Assembly (NCBI GenBank): GCA_937881145.1
Contig: CALGFL010000234.1
Location: forward strand, 1-8,981
Direction of reading: 5' to 3'
Length of the DNA: 8,981 nt
DNA from: an uncultured Bordetella sp.
GTDB lineage: Bacteria > Pseudomonadota > Gammaproteobacteria > Burkholderiales > Burkholderiaceae_B
The notes below the pieces were generated by a model. The model did no database searches and had not been told where the DNA came from. It saw only the letters and a list, made by a program, of their open reading frames with translations. Shown piece after piece: positions 1 to 6,083 of this stretch. Both the position numbers and the translations under genes were made by a program. The first letter of the stretch is position 1. Each line of letters starts with the position of its first letter.

Positions 1-200
1 CAGCCGGCGGAGAGCAGTCACTCTTCGACGTCTCCCGGCGTCGAGTGCTCGCTCAGCCACCAGCTCGCACGGACGGTGCCCGCCTCGAGCATGAACGCGT
101 CGACCCGTGCGACGGCCGCCTCGACGTCGGCACCCTCGAGCCGGATCCGCTCGACCGCGGTCCACGTACGCCCGATCTCGGCGGTCAGTGCGAAGCGCTC
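1..200 (-). pseudogene. Foreign-looking fragment, resembles N-terminal part of an actinobacterial GNAT-type acetyltransferase
   Basis: Read on the minus strand in the same frame as rplY, this stretch gives [18 protein letters not shown] followed by a [14 protein letters not shown] segment. The pattern W-W-x5-STP-x-D-x-x-x-R-L-L-x-x-G is one I associate, from memory, with N-terminal regions of actinobacterial GNAT proteins. The frame hits TGA at 18-20 exactly where that pattern expects Arg (CGA would need one base change), and the codons after it read LLSAG, as the family would continue. Codon use differs from the rest of the window: three of six Arg codons are CGG, two are CGT, and CTC is common for Leu, whereas the neighbours prefer CGC and CTG. 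No start codon of its own is visible. It is either a foreign fragment joined in assembly or a degraded insertion; the family assignment is tentative. Confidence 0.35.
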
Positions 201-470
201 GTCGACGTGCAGCACGTGCTGCGTGCACGGGTGCCATTGAACCGAGCGCAACAGCACTTGCTCGTTCTGGCCGCCGGCAACTTCCAGCGTCAGGATCGAC
301 GCGTGGAAGGATTCCTTGCGCAGGGCATGGTAGATCTCGTTGTGATCGAGTTCGATGTTCAGCGGGGCAGCCGTACCGCCATACACAATGGCAGGAACGC
401 GACCCGCGCGGCGCAGGCGGCGGCTCGCACTCGAACCCTGGACGCTACGCGCAGTGGCAGAAAATTTCAT
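18..470 (-). CDS. rplY: Large-subunit ribosomal protein L25 (Ctc type), C-terminal half replaced by unrelated sequence
   Basis: Residues 1-90 of this 150-residue frame are a clear bacterial L25 N-terminal domain ([20 protein letters not shown] start, VPAIVYGG and [13 protein letters not shown] motifs), the part that binds 5S rRNA in the ribosome. In this bacterial group L25 is about 200 residues long, with a second beta-rich CTC domain. Here residues 91-150 share nothing I recognise with that domain; after the VLHVD segment (201-215) the frame runs into unrelated sequence and stops at 18-20. The ATG at 468-470 is chosen because it begins the family's usual N-terminus and has GGAG upstream (478-481 on this strand); a longer frame to 545 has no support. 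It lies 128 nt downstream of prs, the usual neighbour. Identity of the N-domain is secure; the C-terminal part is probably not genuine L25 and may be an assembly join. Confidence 0.8.
   Translation of the reverse strand: MKFSATARSVQGSSASRRLRRAGRVPAIVYGGTAAPLNIELDHNEIYHALRKESFHASILTLEVAGGQNEQVLLRSVQWHPCTQHVLHVDERFALTAEIGRTWTAVERIRLEGADVEAAVARVDAFMLEAGTVRASWWLSEHSTPGDVEE
209..222. repeat. 14-nt perfect palindrome at the L25/foreign junction
   Basis: GCAGCACGTGCTGC is its own reverse complement, centred on CACGTG, and is followed directly by GTGCAC, another 6-nt palindrome. It sits within 10-20 nt of where L25 similarity ends. Self-complementary sequence at a join is typical of template-switch or amplification chimeras, but the same bases also encode plausible L25 residues, so it may be coincidental. 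Confidence 0.6.
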
Positions 471-494
471 GAAAAACTCCAAACTGGCAAATAA

Positions 495-520
495 GGCAGC
501 GCGATACCGCTTGCACTGCC
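495..520 (-). promoter_or_regulatory. Stem-loop in the prs-rplY spacer, upstream of the rplY start
   Basis: On the minus strand GGCAGTGC and GCGCTGCC pair as an 8-bp stem with one G-U wobble and a 10-nt loop, followed by TTATTTG. It ends 24 nt before the rplY ATG. It could be a weak attenuator between prs and rplY or a leader structure near the ribosome-binding site. The T-tract is too short for a confident intrinsic terminator. Confidence 0.35.
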
Positions 521-598
521 AAGGTTGTCCGGGCGCGACATGCACCCGGCTTCATCGTCCCCCGCCGCGACCAGCGGAGGACAGATTCTTCAATATCT

Positions 599-1549
599 TC
601 AGTCGGCGAACAGCGAGCTGACCGATTCCGCATTGGATATGCGCAGAATCGTTTCGCCCAGCAGCGACGCGCACGACAGTTGGCGGATCTTGCCGCAGGC
701 GGCGGCCGTTTCCGACAGCGGAATGGTGTCGGTCACCACCAGTTCGTCCAGCTCGGAGGCCTCGATGCGCTCGATGGCCGGGCCCGACAGCACGGGGTGC
801 GTGCAATACGCGTACACCGCGCCGGCGCCGCGCTCTTTGAGCGCCTGAGCCGCCTTGACCAGCGTGCCGGCGGTGTCGACCATGTCGTCCATGATCAGGC
901 AGGTGCGGCCGTCGACCTCGCCGATGATGTTCATGACTTCCGACACGTTGGCGCGCGGACGGCGCTTGTCGATGATGGCCAGGTCGGCTTCGAGCTGCTT
1001 GGCCAGCGCGCGGGCGCGCACCACGCCGCCGATGTCGGGCGAGACCACCACCAGGTTCGAGAAATCCCGGCGCCAGATGTCGCCCAGCAGAATCGGGGCG
1101 GCATAGATGTTGTCGACCGGAATGTCGAAAAAGCCCTGGATCTGATCGGCGTGCAGGTCCATGGTGAGGACGCGGTCGACACCGGCGACCTGCAGCATGT
1201 TGGCCACGACCTTGGCCGAGATCGCCACGCGGGCCGAACGCGGGCGGCGGTCCTGGCGGGCGTAGCCGAAATACGGGATGGCGGCGGTAATGCGGCCGGC
1301 CGAGGCGCGGCGCAGGGCATCGGCCATCACCATGATTTCCATCAGGTTGTCATTGGTGGGCGCGCAGGTGGGCTGCAGCACGAAGACATCCCGACCGCGG
1401 ACGTTCTCGTTGATTTCGGCCATGACTTCGCCATCCGAGAACCGGCCCACGGTCATCTTGCCCAGGGACATGTCCAGGTGGTTGACCACGTCGACGGCCA
1501 GACGCGGGTTGGCCGTGCCGGTGAAGATCATGAAGCTATCGTTTGCCAT
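599..1549 (-). CDS. prs: Ribose-phosphate pyrophosphokinase (PRPP synthetase)
   Basis: Cytosolic enzyme that transfers pyrophosphate from ATP to ribose 5-phosphate, making PRPP for purine, pyrimidine, histidine, tryptophan and NAD synthesis. The 316-residue protein is the usual class I length and aligns from end to end by eye: flexible loop [15 protein letters not shown] at about 93-107, the [12 protein letters not shown] segment at 130-141 with the catalytic-region His133, the SPDIGG segment at 170-175, and the PRPP-binding loop DDMVDTAGT at 221-229. The C-terminus [12 protein letters not shown] is typical of beta/gammaproteobacterial enzymes. The ATG is the family's conserved start (MANDSFMIF), yet no good Shine-Dalgarno precedes it (GGCACCGCACC). 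It lies between tRNA-Gln, with a terminator in between, and rplY. The order ispE-prs is widely conserved in proteobacteria; the terminator suggests prs has its own promoter here. Confidence 0.98.
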   Translation of the reverse strand: MANDSFMIFTGTANPRLAVDVVNHLDMSLGKMTVGRFSDGEVMAEINENVRGRDVFVLQPTCAPTNDNLMEIMVMADALRRASAGRITAAIPYFGYARQDRRPRSARVAISAKVVANMLQVAGVDRVLTMDLHADQIQGFFDIPVDNIYAAPILLGDIWRRDFSNLVVVSPDIGGVVRARALAKQLEADLAIIDKRRPRANVSEVMNIIGEVDGRTCLIMDDMVDTAGTLVKAAQALKERGAGAVYAYCTHPVLSGPAIERIEASELDELVVTDTIPLSETAAACGKIRQLSCASLLGETILRISNAESVSSLFAD

Positions 1550-1647
1550 GGTGCGGTGCCACGTGTGTGCTGACGGCTTTTGCCCGACCGATCGGAAGGA
1601 CGCAAAAAAGAAAAAAGAACCTCACGCCGTGGTTTCGGCCTGAAGAC
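1550..1647 (-). promoter_or_regulatory. prs upstream region with a pyrimidine-rich tract
   Basis: This 98-nt stretch lies between the terminator and the prs start and should hold the prs promoter. On the minus strand it contains TTCTTTTTTCTTTTTTG (about 1603-1619), an unusual run of T with two interruptions about 55 nt upstream of the prs ATG. I cannot find a convincing -35/-10 pair. The tract may act as a promoter UP-type or bendable element, or as a standby site for ribosomes, but this is inference. Confidence 0.3.
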
Positions 1648-1686
1648 AAAAAAAGCTGCTGAACCATGTCTCGTGTTCAACAGCTT
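1648..1686 (-). terminator. Intrinsic terminator after tRNA-Gln
   Basis: On the minus strand AAGCTG-T-TGAAC (1686-1675) pairs with GTTCA-G-CAGCTT (1664-1653), giving an 11-bp stem with one mismatch and a 10-nt loop, followed by a run of T (1654-1648). It begins 18 nt after the tRNA 3' end, so it closes the TPR-lolB-ispE-tRNA unit before prs. The plus strand also has a T run after the stem (CTTTTT, 1687-1692), so the structure could stop transcription from either side. Confidence 0.85.
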
Positions 1687-1704
1687 CTTTTTAATTCTGG
1701 TGGG

Positions 1705-1778
1705 CTGGGGAGGAAGGATTCGAACCTTCGCATGCCGGAATCAAAATCCGGTGCCTTAACCAGCTTGGCGACTCCCCA
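1705..1778 (-). tRNA. tRNA-Gln (anticodon UUG)
   Basis: The 74 nt fold into a full cloverleaf: acceptor TGGGGAG/CTCCCCA with discriminator G, D arm GCC/GGC, anticodon stem CCGGA/TCCGG with loop TTTTGAT (anticodon TTG at 1742-1744), variable loop CATGC, and T arm GAAGG-TTCGAAT-CCTTC. The UGGGG 5' end and G73 are typical of glutamine tRNAs. The CCA end is not encoded (the sequence after G73 is CCC), so it must be added by tRNA nucleotidyltransferase. The mature 5' end is 1 nt after the ispE stop codon and a terminator follows the 3' end, so it is very probably cut out of the ispE transcript by RNase P. Confidence 0.97.
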
Positions 1779-1779
1779 A

Positions 1780-2160
1780 CTAACTTGCAATCCAGTGCCA
1801 CAGCGGATGTTCAGCCAAACCGGCGCAAGCCTGAATCAACCGAAATTCCGGTGCTGTGCTGCGGGTTTTACTGTTCGCAGCGACGCGCATTGTAGCGGTT
1901 ATTTCTTGCTGAGCCAAAAGCGCCCGGGCTTGCGTGACAAACTCGGCAAAAAGACAAGCACCGGAGCCGGACATGCGCACAGGCGCCTGAAGTCGGGCTT
2001 TTAGCCACTCGCTGCACCTGAGAATTTCAGGGTAGCGGGCAAAGGCCACAGGCTCCAGGTCGTTTTTGCCAAACCCGGCTTTGGGGTAAGCAAGAAAGTC
2101 CGCTATTTTGACGGGTTTGGTATCACGTGTCAAATCCGCAGCGCCGAAAATAGCTGCTGT
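1780..2160. other. Low-GC block in the 3' third of ispE, next to the tRNA gene
   Basis: By hand count 1801-2160 holds 201 G/C of 360 (about 56%), while 2161-2460 in the same gene holds 218 of 300 (about 73%). The change is abrupt near 2160 and coincides with a change in synonymous codon choice. The block extends up to the tRNA gene. This looks like a gene-conversion or recombination segment from a less GC-rich relative, with the tRNA as one flank. Confidence 0.55.
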
Positions 2161-2694
2161 AGGCACGCTGGCGTCAGGCTGCGCCACCAGGTAGCCCGCC
2201 TCGGGCAGCGCCACCGCGACCAGTTCCTCGCCCACGCCCTGGGCAAACGCCGATTGGCCGAACACGAACACGGGCACGTCCGCGCCCAGCGGCAAGGCCA
2301 GCGCCATCAGCTCGCGCCGTGACAGGCCGGTGTTCCAGAGGCGGTTGAGCGCGATCAGCGTGGTGGCGGCATCGCTGGAGCCGCCGCCCAGGCCGCCGCC
2401 CTGCGGAATGCGCTTGATCAGCCCGATACGCGCGCCATGGCTGGTGCCGGCAGCCTGCTGCAAAACACGCGCCGCACGCACGATCAGGTCGTCTTGCGGC
2501 GCCACGCCGGGCAGGTCGTAGGCGCGCTCGATCACGCCGTCGGGGCGGTGCTCGAAGTGCAGGGTATCAGCCAGGTCGATGAAGCGGAACGCCGTCTGCA
2601 GCAGGTGATAGCCGTCGGCGCGGCGGCCCACCACATGCAGAAAGAGATTGAGCTTGGCCGGCGCCGGGACGTCGTAAAGCGTGGCGAAAGTCAT
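1780..2694 (-). CDS. ispE: 4-diphosphocytidyl-2-C-methyl-D-erythritol kinase
   Basis: ATP-dependent kinase of the MEP (non-mevalonate) isoprenoid pathway; it phosphorylates CDP-methylerythritol at the 2-hydroxyl. It is a GHMP-kinase of 304 residues, near the family's usual 280-310. Visible motifs are PAPAKLNLFLHVVGRRADGYH at 10-30 with catalytic-region Lys14, the glycine-rich ATP loop PQGGGLGGGSSDAA at 97-110, GADVPVF at 137-143 with the catalytic Asp139, and the third GHMP motif MSGSGACLFAEF at 241-252. The start has GAGGG about 5 nt upstream and lies 10 nt after the lolB stop, so the two are co-transcribed. The last 125 or so codons (1780-about 2160) use AAA, TTT, CTT and TTG far more than the rest of the gene and have clearly lower GC, although the protein motif there is intact. 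Stop TAG (1780-1782) almost touches tRNA-Gln. Confidence 0.97.
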   Translation of the reverse strand: MTFATLYDVPAPAKLNLFLHVVGRRADGYHLLQTAFRFIDLADTLHFEHRPDGVIERAYDLPGVAPQDDLIVRAARVLQQAAGTSHGARIGLIKRIPQGGGLGGGSSDAATTLIALNRLWNTGLSRRELMALALPLGADVPVFVFGQSAFAQGVGEELVAVALPEAGYLVAQPDASVPTAAIFGAADLTRDTKPVKIADFLAYPKAGFGKNDLEPVAFARYPEILRCSEWLKARLQAPVRMSGSGACLFAEFVTQARALLAQQEITATMRVAANSKTRSTAPEFRLIQACAGLAEHPLWHWIAS

Positions 2695-2704
2695 GGCGCC
2701 CTCG

Positions 2705-3322
2705 CTAGGACGGATCGGACGTATCCACCACCAGACGCACCGAGATGGCGCGCCGCGCCTCTTCGCGCCGCAGCACCAGCAGTCGCGGGCCTTGCGCGTC
2801 GTAGCGCGACAGGCGCGCCCGCCAGCCGTCCTGGTCGAAAGACTCGGGCCGGCCCTGGCTGTCGCGCTTCAAGTCGTTGGCCTGGGTGGCCATCAAGCGG
2901 CCGCGCAGCCAATCGCGCAGGCCGCCGACCGGTACCGGACTGCCCAGCGCGTCTTCCACCAGGGCATCGGGGTCCCCTGCCCGCAGCCGGCTGCCGTCGG
3001 CGCGCAAGAGCAGCGCCGAGCCGGGCCGCCCTTGGACGCGCGCCTCGGTGGAACCGAGCGGATTGGTGAGATCGAGCTGATAGCGCCGGCCGTCGTCGCG
3101 CCAGGCAAAACCGCCCTGCACGGCCTCGGTCTTGCCGTCATCGTGCGTCACGGTGATGGCAAAGCGCCCGACGCGCGAGAATGCATCGGGCGACAGGTCG
3201 GGCGCGATCTCGGGCAGGGAAGGCGTGGCGCAGGCGGCCAGCGCGATCACAGCTGCCGCCGCCGCGACGCGAGCCAGGCCGCGCGCGACCGCGCGGCGCA
3301 TGCCGGCGCCGCCATGCTTCAA
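2705..3322 (-). CDS. lolB: Outer-membrane lipoprotein LolB
   Basis: Outer-membrane lipoprotein that takes lipoproteins from the periplasmic carrier LolA and inserts them into the outer membrane. The 205-residue product has a lipoprotein signal peptide: basic n-region (MKHGGAGMRR), hydrophobic stretch at about 17-29, and lipobox LAAC with Cys31. The mature part shows LolB-like features: RVGRFAITV, the QGGFAWRDDGRRYQLDLTNPLG region at 68-90 and WLRGRL at 138-143. The start is probably TTG at 3320-3322, whose reading overlaps the TPR stop (TTGA), because GGGAG lies 7 nt upstream of it; the ATG at 3299-3301 (residue 8) is the alternative, with a weaker site but a still functional signal peptide. 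Position directly upstream of ispE is a conserved proteobacterial arrangement (formerly hemM), which supports the call more than raw similarity does. Confidence 0.9.
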   Translation of the reverse strand: MKHGGAGMRRAVARGLARVAAAAAVIALAACATPSLPEIAPDLSPDAFSRVGRFAITVTHDDGKTEAVQGGFAWRDDGRRYQLDLTNPLGSTEARVQGRPGSALLLRADGSRLRAGDPDALVEDALGSPVPVGGLRDWLRGRLMATQANDLKRDSQGRPESFDQDGWRARLSRYDAQGPRLLVLRREEARRAISVRLVVDTSDPS

Positions 3323-5136
3323 GGCTTCACTCCCAGGCGCTTGAGCGTGTCGATCACCGTGGGATTCTTGGGATCTTTCTTGTAGCCCTCGCGCAGCAGC
3401 GCGGTGGCGCGCTCATGGTCGCCCTTTTTCCAGAGCACCTCGGCATAGTGCGCGCAGATGTCGGCTTCGGGGCGCTGCGCGTAAGCGCGGCGCAGGTACT
3501 CGGCCGCGCGGTCGAGCTGGCCCATGCGGAACCGCACCCACCCCATGCTGTCGAGAATGAACGGATCGTTGGGCGCGATGTTCAGCGCCTGCGTGATGAG
3601 GTCCAGCGCCTCGGGCAGGCTCTTGTTGTGGTCGGCCAGCGTATAGCCCAGCGCGTTGTAGGCCTGCGCGTTGTCCGGATTGAGGGCGATGACCTGTCGC
3701 AGCAGGCGCTCGACCTCGCTGATGCGGCCCAGGCGCTCGTTGAGCATGGCCAGCTCGTACTTGATCTCGGGCGTATCGGGGAAGGCGCGGTCGGCCGTCT
3801 TCAGCGTGGCGATGGCTGCGTCCATGCGGTTGGCATCGCGCTGGATCTGGCTGCGGGTCAGGTAGCCCTGCACGCGCTCGTCATCGTCTTGCGCAGCGGT
3901 ATTGTCCAGCAGGGCCAAGGCCTTGTCGGTGTGCCCCTGGCGTGCGATCAGCACCGCCTGGCGCAGCTGCGCGTCGTAGCGCATGGCCGGATCCTGGATG
4001 CGGCCCAGCTCCGTAATGGCATCGTCGATGCGACCCTGGTCTTCGTCGATGCGGGCCAGCAGCACATGGGCGTCCGACGCCGACGCCGACGCCATGGTGG
4101 CGCCCGGCGCCGTGCTGCGCTGGCGCTGCTCCTGCACGTCGAGGTATTGGCCGAGCAACGCGCGCGCCGGATCCAGACGCCCGGCGCGGTACGCCACCTG
4201 CGCCTGCATGTAGAGCAAGTCGAAATCTTCGGGGGTACGGCGCGACATGGCGTCGAGCTCGGCCAGGGCTTCGTCGTACTTGCCGTCCTTGACCATCTGC
4301 CCCACCAGCACCAGATGCAGGCGGCGCGCATTGGGGTTGCGGGCGAGGAAGTCGCGCGCCTGCCGCTGCGCGACGACGGGATCGACGGCGATGCCGTATT
4401 CCAGTGCGCGCAGCGCGGCCGGTTCGGACTTTGGGTCGGCGGCCAGGGCGGTGCGGGCCTCGCTCACCGCGCGGGCGTCGTTGCCGGCCGCATGCGCGGC
4501 GTCGGACAGGGCCAGCGAAGCGGCCGGCAGCTTGCGTACCGCCGGATCGCTCAGGGCTTCATCCATGATGCGCAGGGCCAGGCGGCGATCGTTGAGCCGG
4601 CTGACCACACCCATGGCCTGATTGATGGCCGTGGGCTTGTCCGCGGCTTCCTGGATGCGCTTGCGCAGCGCGGCGGCCATGCCGCGGGTTTGACCGTTGG
4701 CGGCCGACAGGGCCAGTTCGGCCGCGCTGGCGTTGCTGTCGTACGGCGCGAGCTGTGCCCACAAATGCGCGGCATCGAGCGCGCCGGCCAGGTTGCCGCC
4801 GGCCAACTGGAATTCGAGCGCGCGATGCGCCAGGCGCGGATCGCCGGTTTCGCGGGCGAGCGGAATCAGCGTGTTGGCCGCCGGTCCGAACATGCCGCGC
4901 TGCGCGGCGATCTCGGACGCCACAACGCGATAGAAGATGTCGCCCGTCAAAGGCACCAAAGGCAGCTTGCCTTCGCGCAGCTGAATGCTGCGGCCGGCGA
5001 TGGGCGGTGCGGCGGGAGCAGGATGTTTAGCCGCGGCCGGATCGGAAGCCGGTTGAGCGTGGACCGACAGAGGCTGCATACCAGCCAGAAGGCGCGCCAA
5101 CGCGGCAGTTCCGACTTTGAAAAAAGAGTGCGACAA
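3319..5136 (-). CDS. Exported tetratricopeptide-repeat protein
   Basis: A 605-residue protein made mostly of helical TPR-type repeats, presumably a protein-protein interaction scaffold in the periplasm or at the outer membrane. The N-terminus looks like a signal peptide (Lys7, hydrophobic 8-25, likely cut after SVHA at 27), followed by a Pro/Ala-rich linker to about 48. Clear TPRs are visible in the C-terminal part, about 456-489, 490-524 (NALGYTL...PEALDLITQALNIAPND), 525-558 and 559-592; weaker repeats fill 85-450. The frame begins at TTG (5134-5136), with an in-frame stop just upstream; TAGG lies 8 nt before it. The next ATG is codon 20 and would destroy the signal peptide. The gene is divergent from mutM and overlaps lolB by 4 nt. 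Homologues occupy the same place beside lolB in other beta/gammaproteobacteria; I know of no assigned biochemical role, though assistance to lipoprotein or envelope biogenesis is a reasonable inference. Confidence 0.9.
   Translation of the reverse strand: MSHSFFKVGTAALARLLAGMQPLSVHAQPASDPAAAKHPAPAAPPIAGRSIQLREGKLPLVPLTGDIFYRVVASEIAAQRGMFGPAANTLIPLARETGDPRLAHRALEFQLAGGNLAGALDAAHLWAQLAPYDSNASAAELALSAANGQTRGMAAALRKRIQEAADKPTAINQAMGVVSRLNDRRLALRIMDEALSDPAVRKLPAASLALSDAAHAAGNDARAVSEARTALAADPKSEPAALRALEYGIAVDPVVAQRQARDFLARNPNARRLHLVLVGQMVKDGKYDEALAELDAMSRRTPEDFDLLYMQAQVAYRAGRLDPARALLGQYLDVQEQRQRSTAPGATMASASASDAHVLLARIDEDQGRIDDAITELGRIQDPAMRYDAQLRQAVLIARQGHTDKALALLDNTAAQDDDERVQGYLTRSQIQRDANRMDAAIATLKTADRAFPDTPEIKYELAMLNERLGRISEVERLLRQVIALNPDNAQAYNALGYTLADHNKSLPEALDLITQALNIAPNDPFILDSMGWVRFRMGQLDRAAEYLRRAYAQRPEADICAHYAEVLWKKGDHERATALLREGYKKDPKNPTVIDTLKRLGVKP
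4075..4092. repeat. Three tandem CGACGC hexamers in the TPR gene
   Basis: Three exact copies of CGACGC in a row encode Ala-Ser-Ala-Ser-Ala-Ser at residues 349-354 of the TPR protein, in a loop between repeats. Gain or loss of a unit would keep the frame and only change loop length, so it is a possible length polymorphism and not a phase-variation switch. Confidence 0.6.
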
Positions 5137-5166
5137 CGTAGCAGCCTATCGGGGTTTGGACGGCAA

Positions 5167-5180
5167 TGGCACAATTGCCA
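5167..5180. promoter_or_regulatory. Inverted repeat in the TPR/mutM divergent spacer
   Basis: TGGCA-CAAT-TGCCA is a 5-bp inverted repeat with a 4-nt centre, near the middle of the 74-bp spacer and overlapping the candidate mutM -35. It could be a small operator that affects both divergent genes. With only 5-bp arms, chance is a serious alternative. Confidence 0.25.
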
Positions 5181-5205
5181 AGTTAGCAACGGATCATCTT
5201 ACACT
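5175..5205 (+). promoter_or_regulatory. Candidate mutM promoter
   Basis: TTGCCA (5175-5180) and TACACT (5200-5205) match the sigma-70 boxes at four of six positions each, with a long 19-nt spacer. The -10-like box ends 5 nt before the mutM ATG, so a transcript from it would begin at or just after the start codon, which fits the lack of any Shine-Dalgarno there. Weak match; other placements are possible. Confidence 0.3.
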
Positions 5206-5210
5206 GGCTC

Positions 5211-6038
5211 ATGCCGGAATTGCCCGAAGTCGAAACCACACGCCGCGGAATCGATGCCGTCATTACGGGCAAGCCGCTGCGCCGCCTGGTGGTGCACGAA
5301 GCGCGCATGCGCTGGCCCATTCCGGCCGAACTGCCTGCCCTTTTGGCGGGCCGCACCGTAATCGAATGCAACCGCCGCGGCAAATACCTGTTGTTGCGTT
5401 TCGAACACGGGGTGCAGATCGTCCATCTGGGCATGTCGGGTTCTTTGCGCGTGGTGCCCCAGCAAGCGTTTTTGCGCAAGCACGACCACGTCGAATGGCT
5501 ATTCGACCACGCCACCCTGCGCCTGCACGATCCGCGCCGCTTCGGGGCGGTGCTCTGGCACCCCGATGAAGACGGCCCGGTCGAAAACCACCCCCTGCTG
5601 GCCAGGCTGGGCATCGAGCCCTTCGATCCGCGCTTCGACGGCCGCTGGCTGCACCGGCACTTCCAGAAACGCGGCATGGCCGTCAAGCAGGCCCTGCTGG
5701 CCGGATCGGCAGTGGTGGGGGTGGGCAATATCTATTGTTCGGAAAGCCTGTTTCGCGCCGGCGTCGACCCGCGCACGCCGGCCGGCAAAATCTCGCTGCC
5801 CCGCTGCGAACGCCTGGCCCAGGCCATCCGCGCCACGCTTTCCGACGCGCTGGAATCGGGTGGCAGCACGCTGCGCGATTACGTGGGCGCCAGCGGCGAG
5901 CCCGGGGCCTATTTCGCGATACATGCCGCCGTGTACGAGCGCGCCGCCCAGCCTTGCAAGGTATGCGGCACGCCCATACGCCGGTTGGTGCAGGGGCAGC
6001 GCGCCACTTACTTCTGCCCGCACTGTCAGAAGCGCTGA
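5211..6038 (+). CDS. mutM: Formamidopyrimidine-DNA glycosylase (8-oxoguanine DNA glycosylase/AP lyase)
   Basis: Base-excision-repair enzyme that removes 8-oxoguanine and formamidopyrimidines opposite C and cuts the AP site by beta/delta elimination. The 275-residue protein carries all key parts: N-terminal MPELPEVE (Pro2 becomes the catalytic N-terminus, Glu3 and Glu6), Lys58 in NRRGKYL, the H2TH region with [19 protein letters not shown] at 169-187 including Asn173, and a C-terminal zinc finger with Cys249, Cys252, Cys269 and Cys272 plus Arg264. The ATG is fixed by the catalytic N-terminus. No Shine-Dalgarno is visible before it. It is transcribed away from the TPR gene across a 74-bp spacer and converges on the LysR gene with 45 bp between stops; I see no terminator hairpin in that gap. 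Confidence 0.98.
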   Translation: MPELPEVETTRRGIDAVITGKPLRRLVVHEARMRWPIPAELPALLAGRTVIECNRRGKYLLLRFEHGVQIVHLGMSGSLRVVPQQAFLRKHDHVEWLFDHATLRLHDPRRFGAVLWHPDEDGPVENHPLLARLGIEPFDPRFDGRWLHRHFQKRGMAVKQALLAGSAVVGVGNIYCSESLFRAGVDPRTPAGKISLPRCERLAQAIRATLSDALESGGSTLRDYVGASGEPGAYFAIHAAVYERAAQPCKVCGTPIRRLVQGQRATYFCPHCQKR

Positions 6039-6083
6039 TAAATCCCGCAGGCTTGGTTTGTGCGTCCGACCACTCGACACCCC

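Noticed and set aside
1690..1800. tRNA-Gln as an attachment site of an integrated element
   Set aside because: No integrase gene, no direct repeat of the tRNA 3' end and no accessory genes lie next to it; both flanks are conserved housekeeping genes.
5167..5178. Possible sigma-54 promoter (TGGCAC followed by TTGC) before mutM
   Set aside because: The GG and GC elements are only 7 nt apart instead of the required 10, so the site would not be recognised.
3181..5361. A 726-codon open frame on the plus strand opposite the TPR and lolB genes
   Set aside because: It is the shadow of high-GC codon bias on the other strand: rich in Arg, Ala, Gly and Gln, with no recognisable domain, and it crosses the lolB/TPR boundary and into mutM.
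6039..6083. Terminator between convergent mutM and the LysR gene
   Set aside because: No stem longer than 4 bp and no T-tract could be found in the 45 nt.
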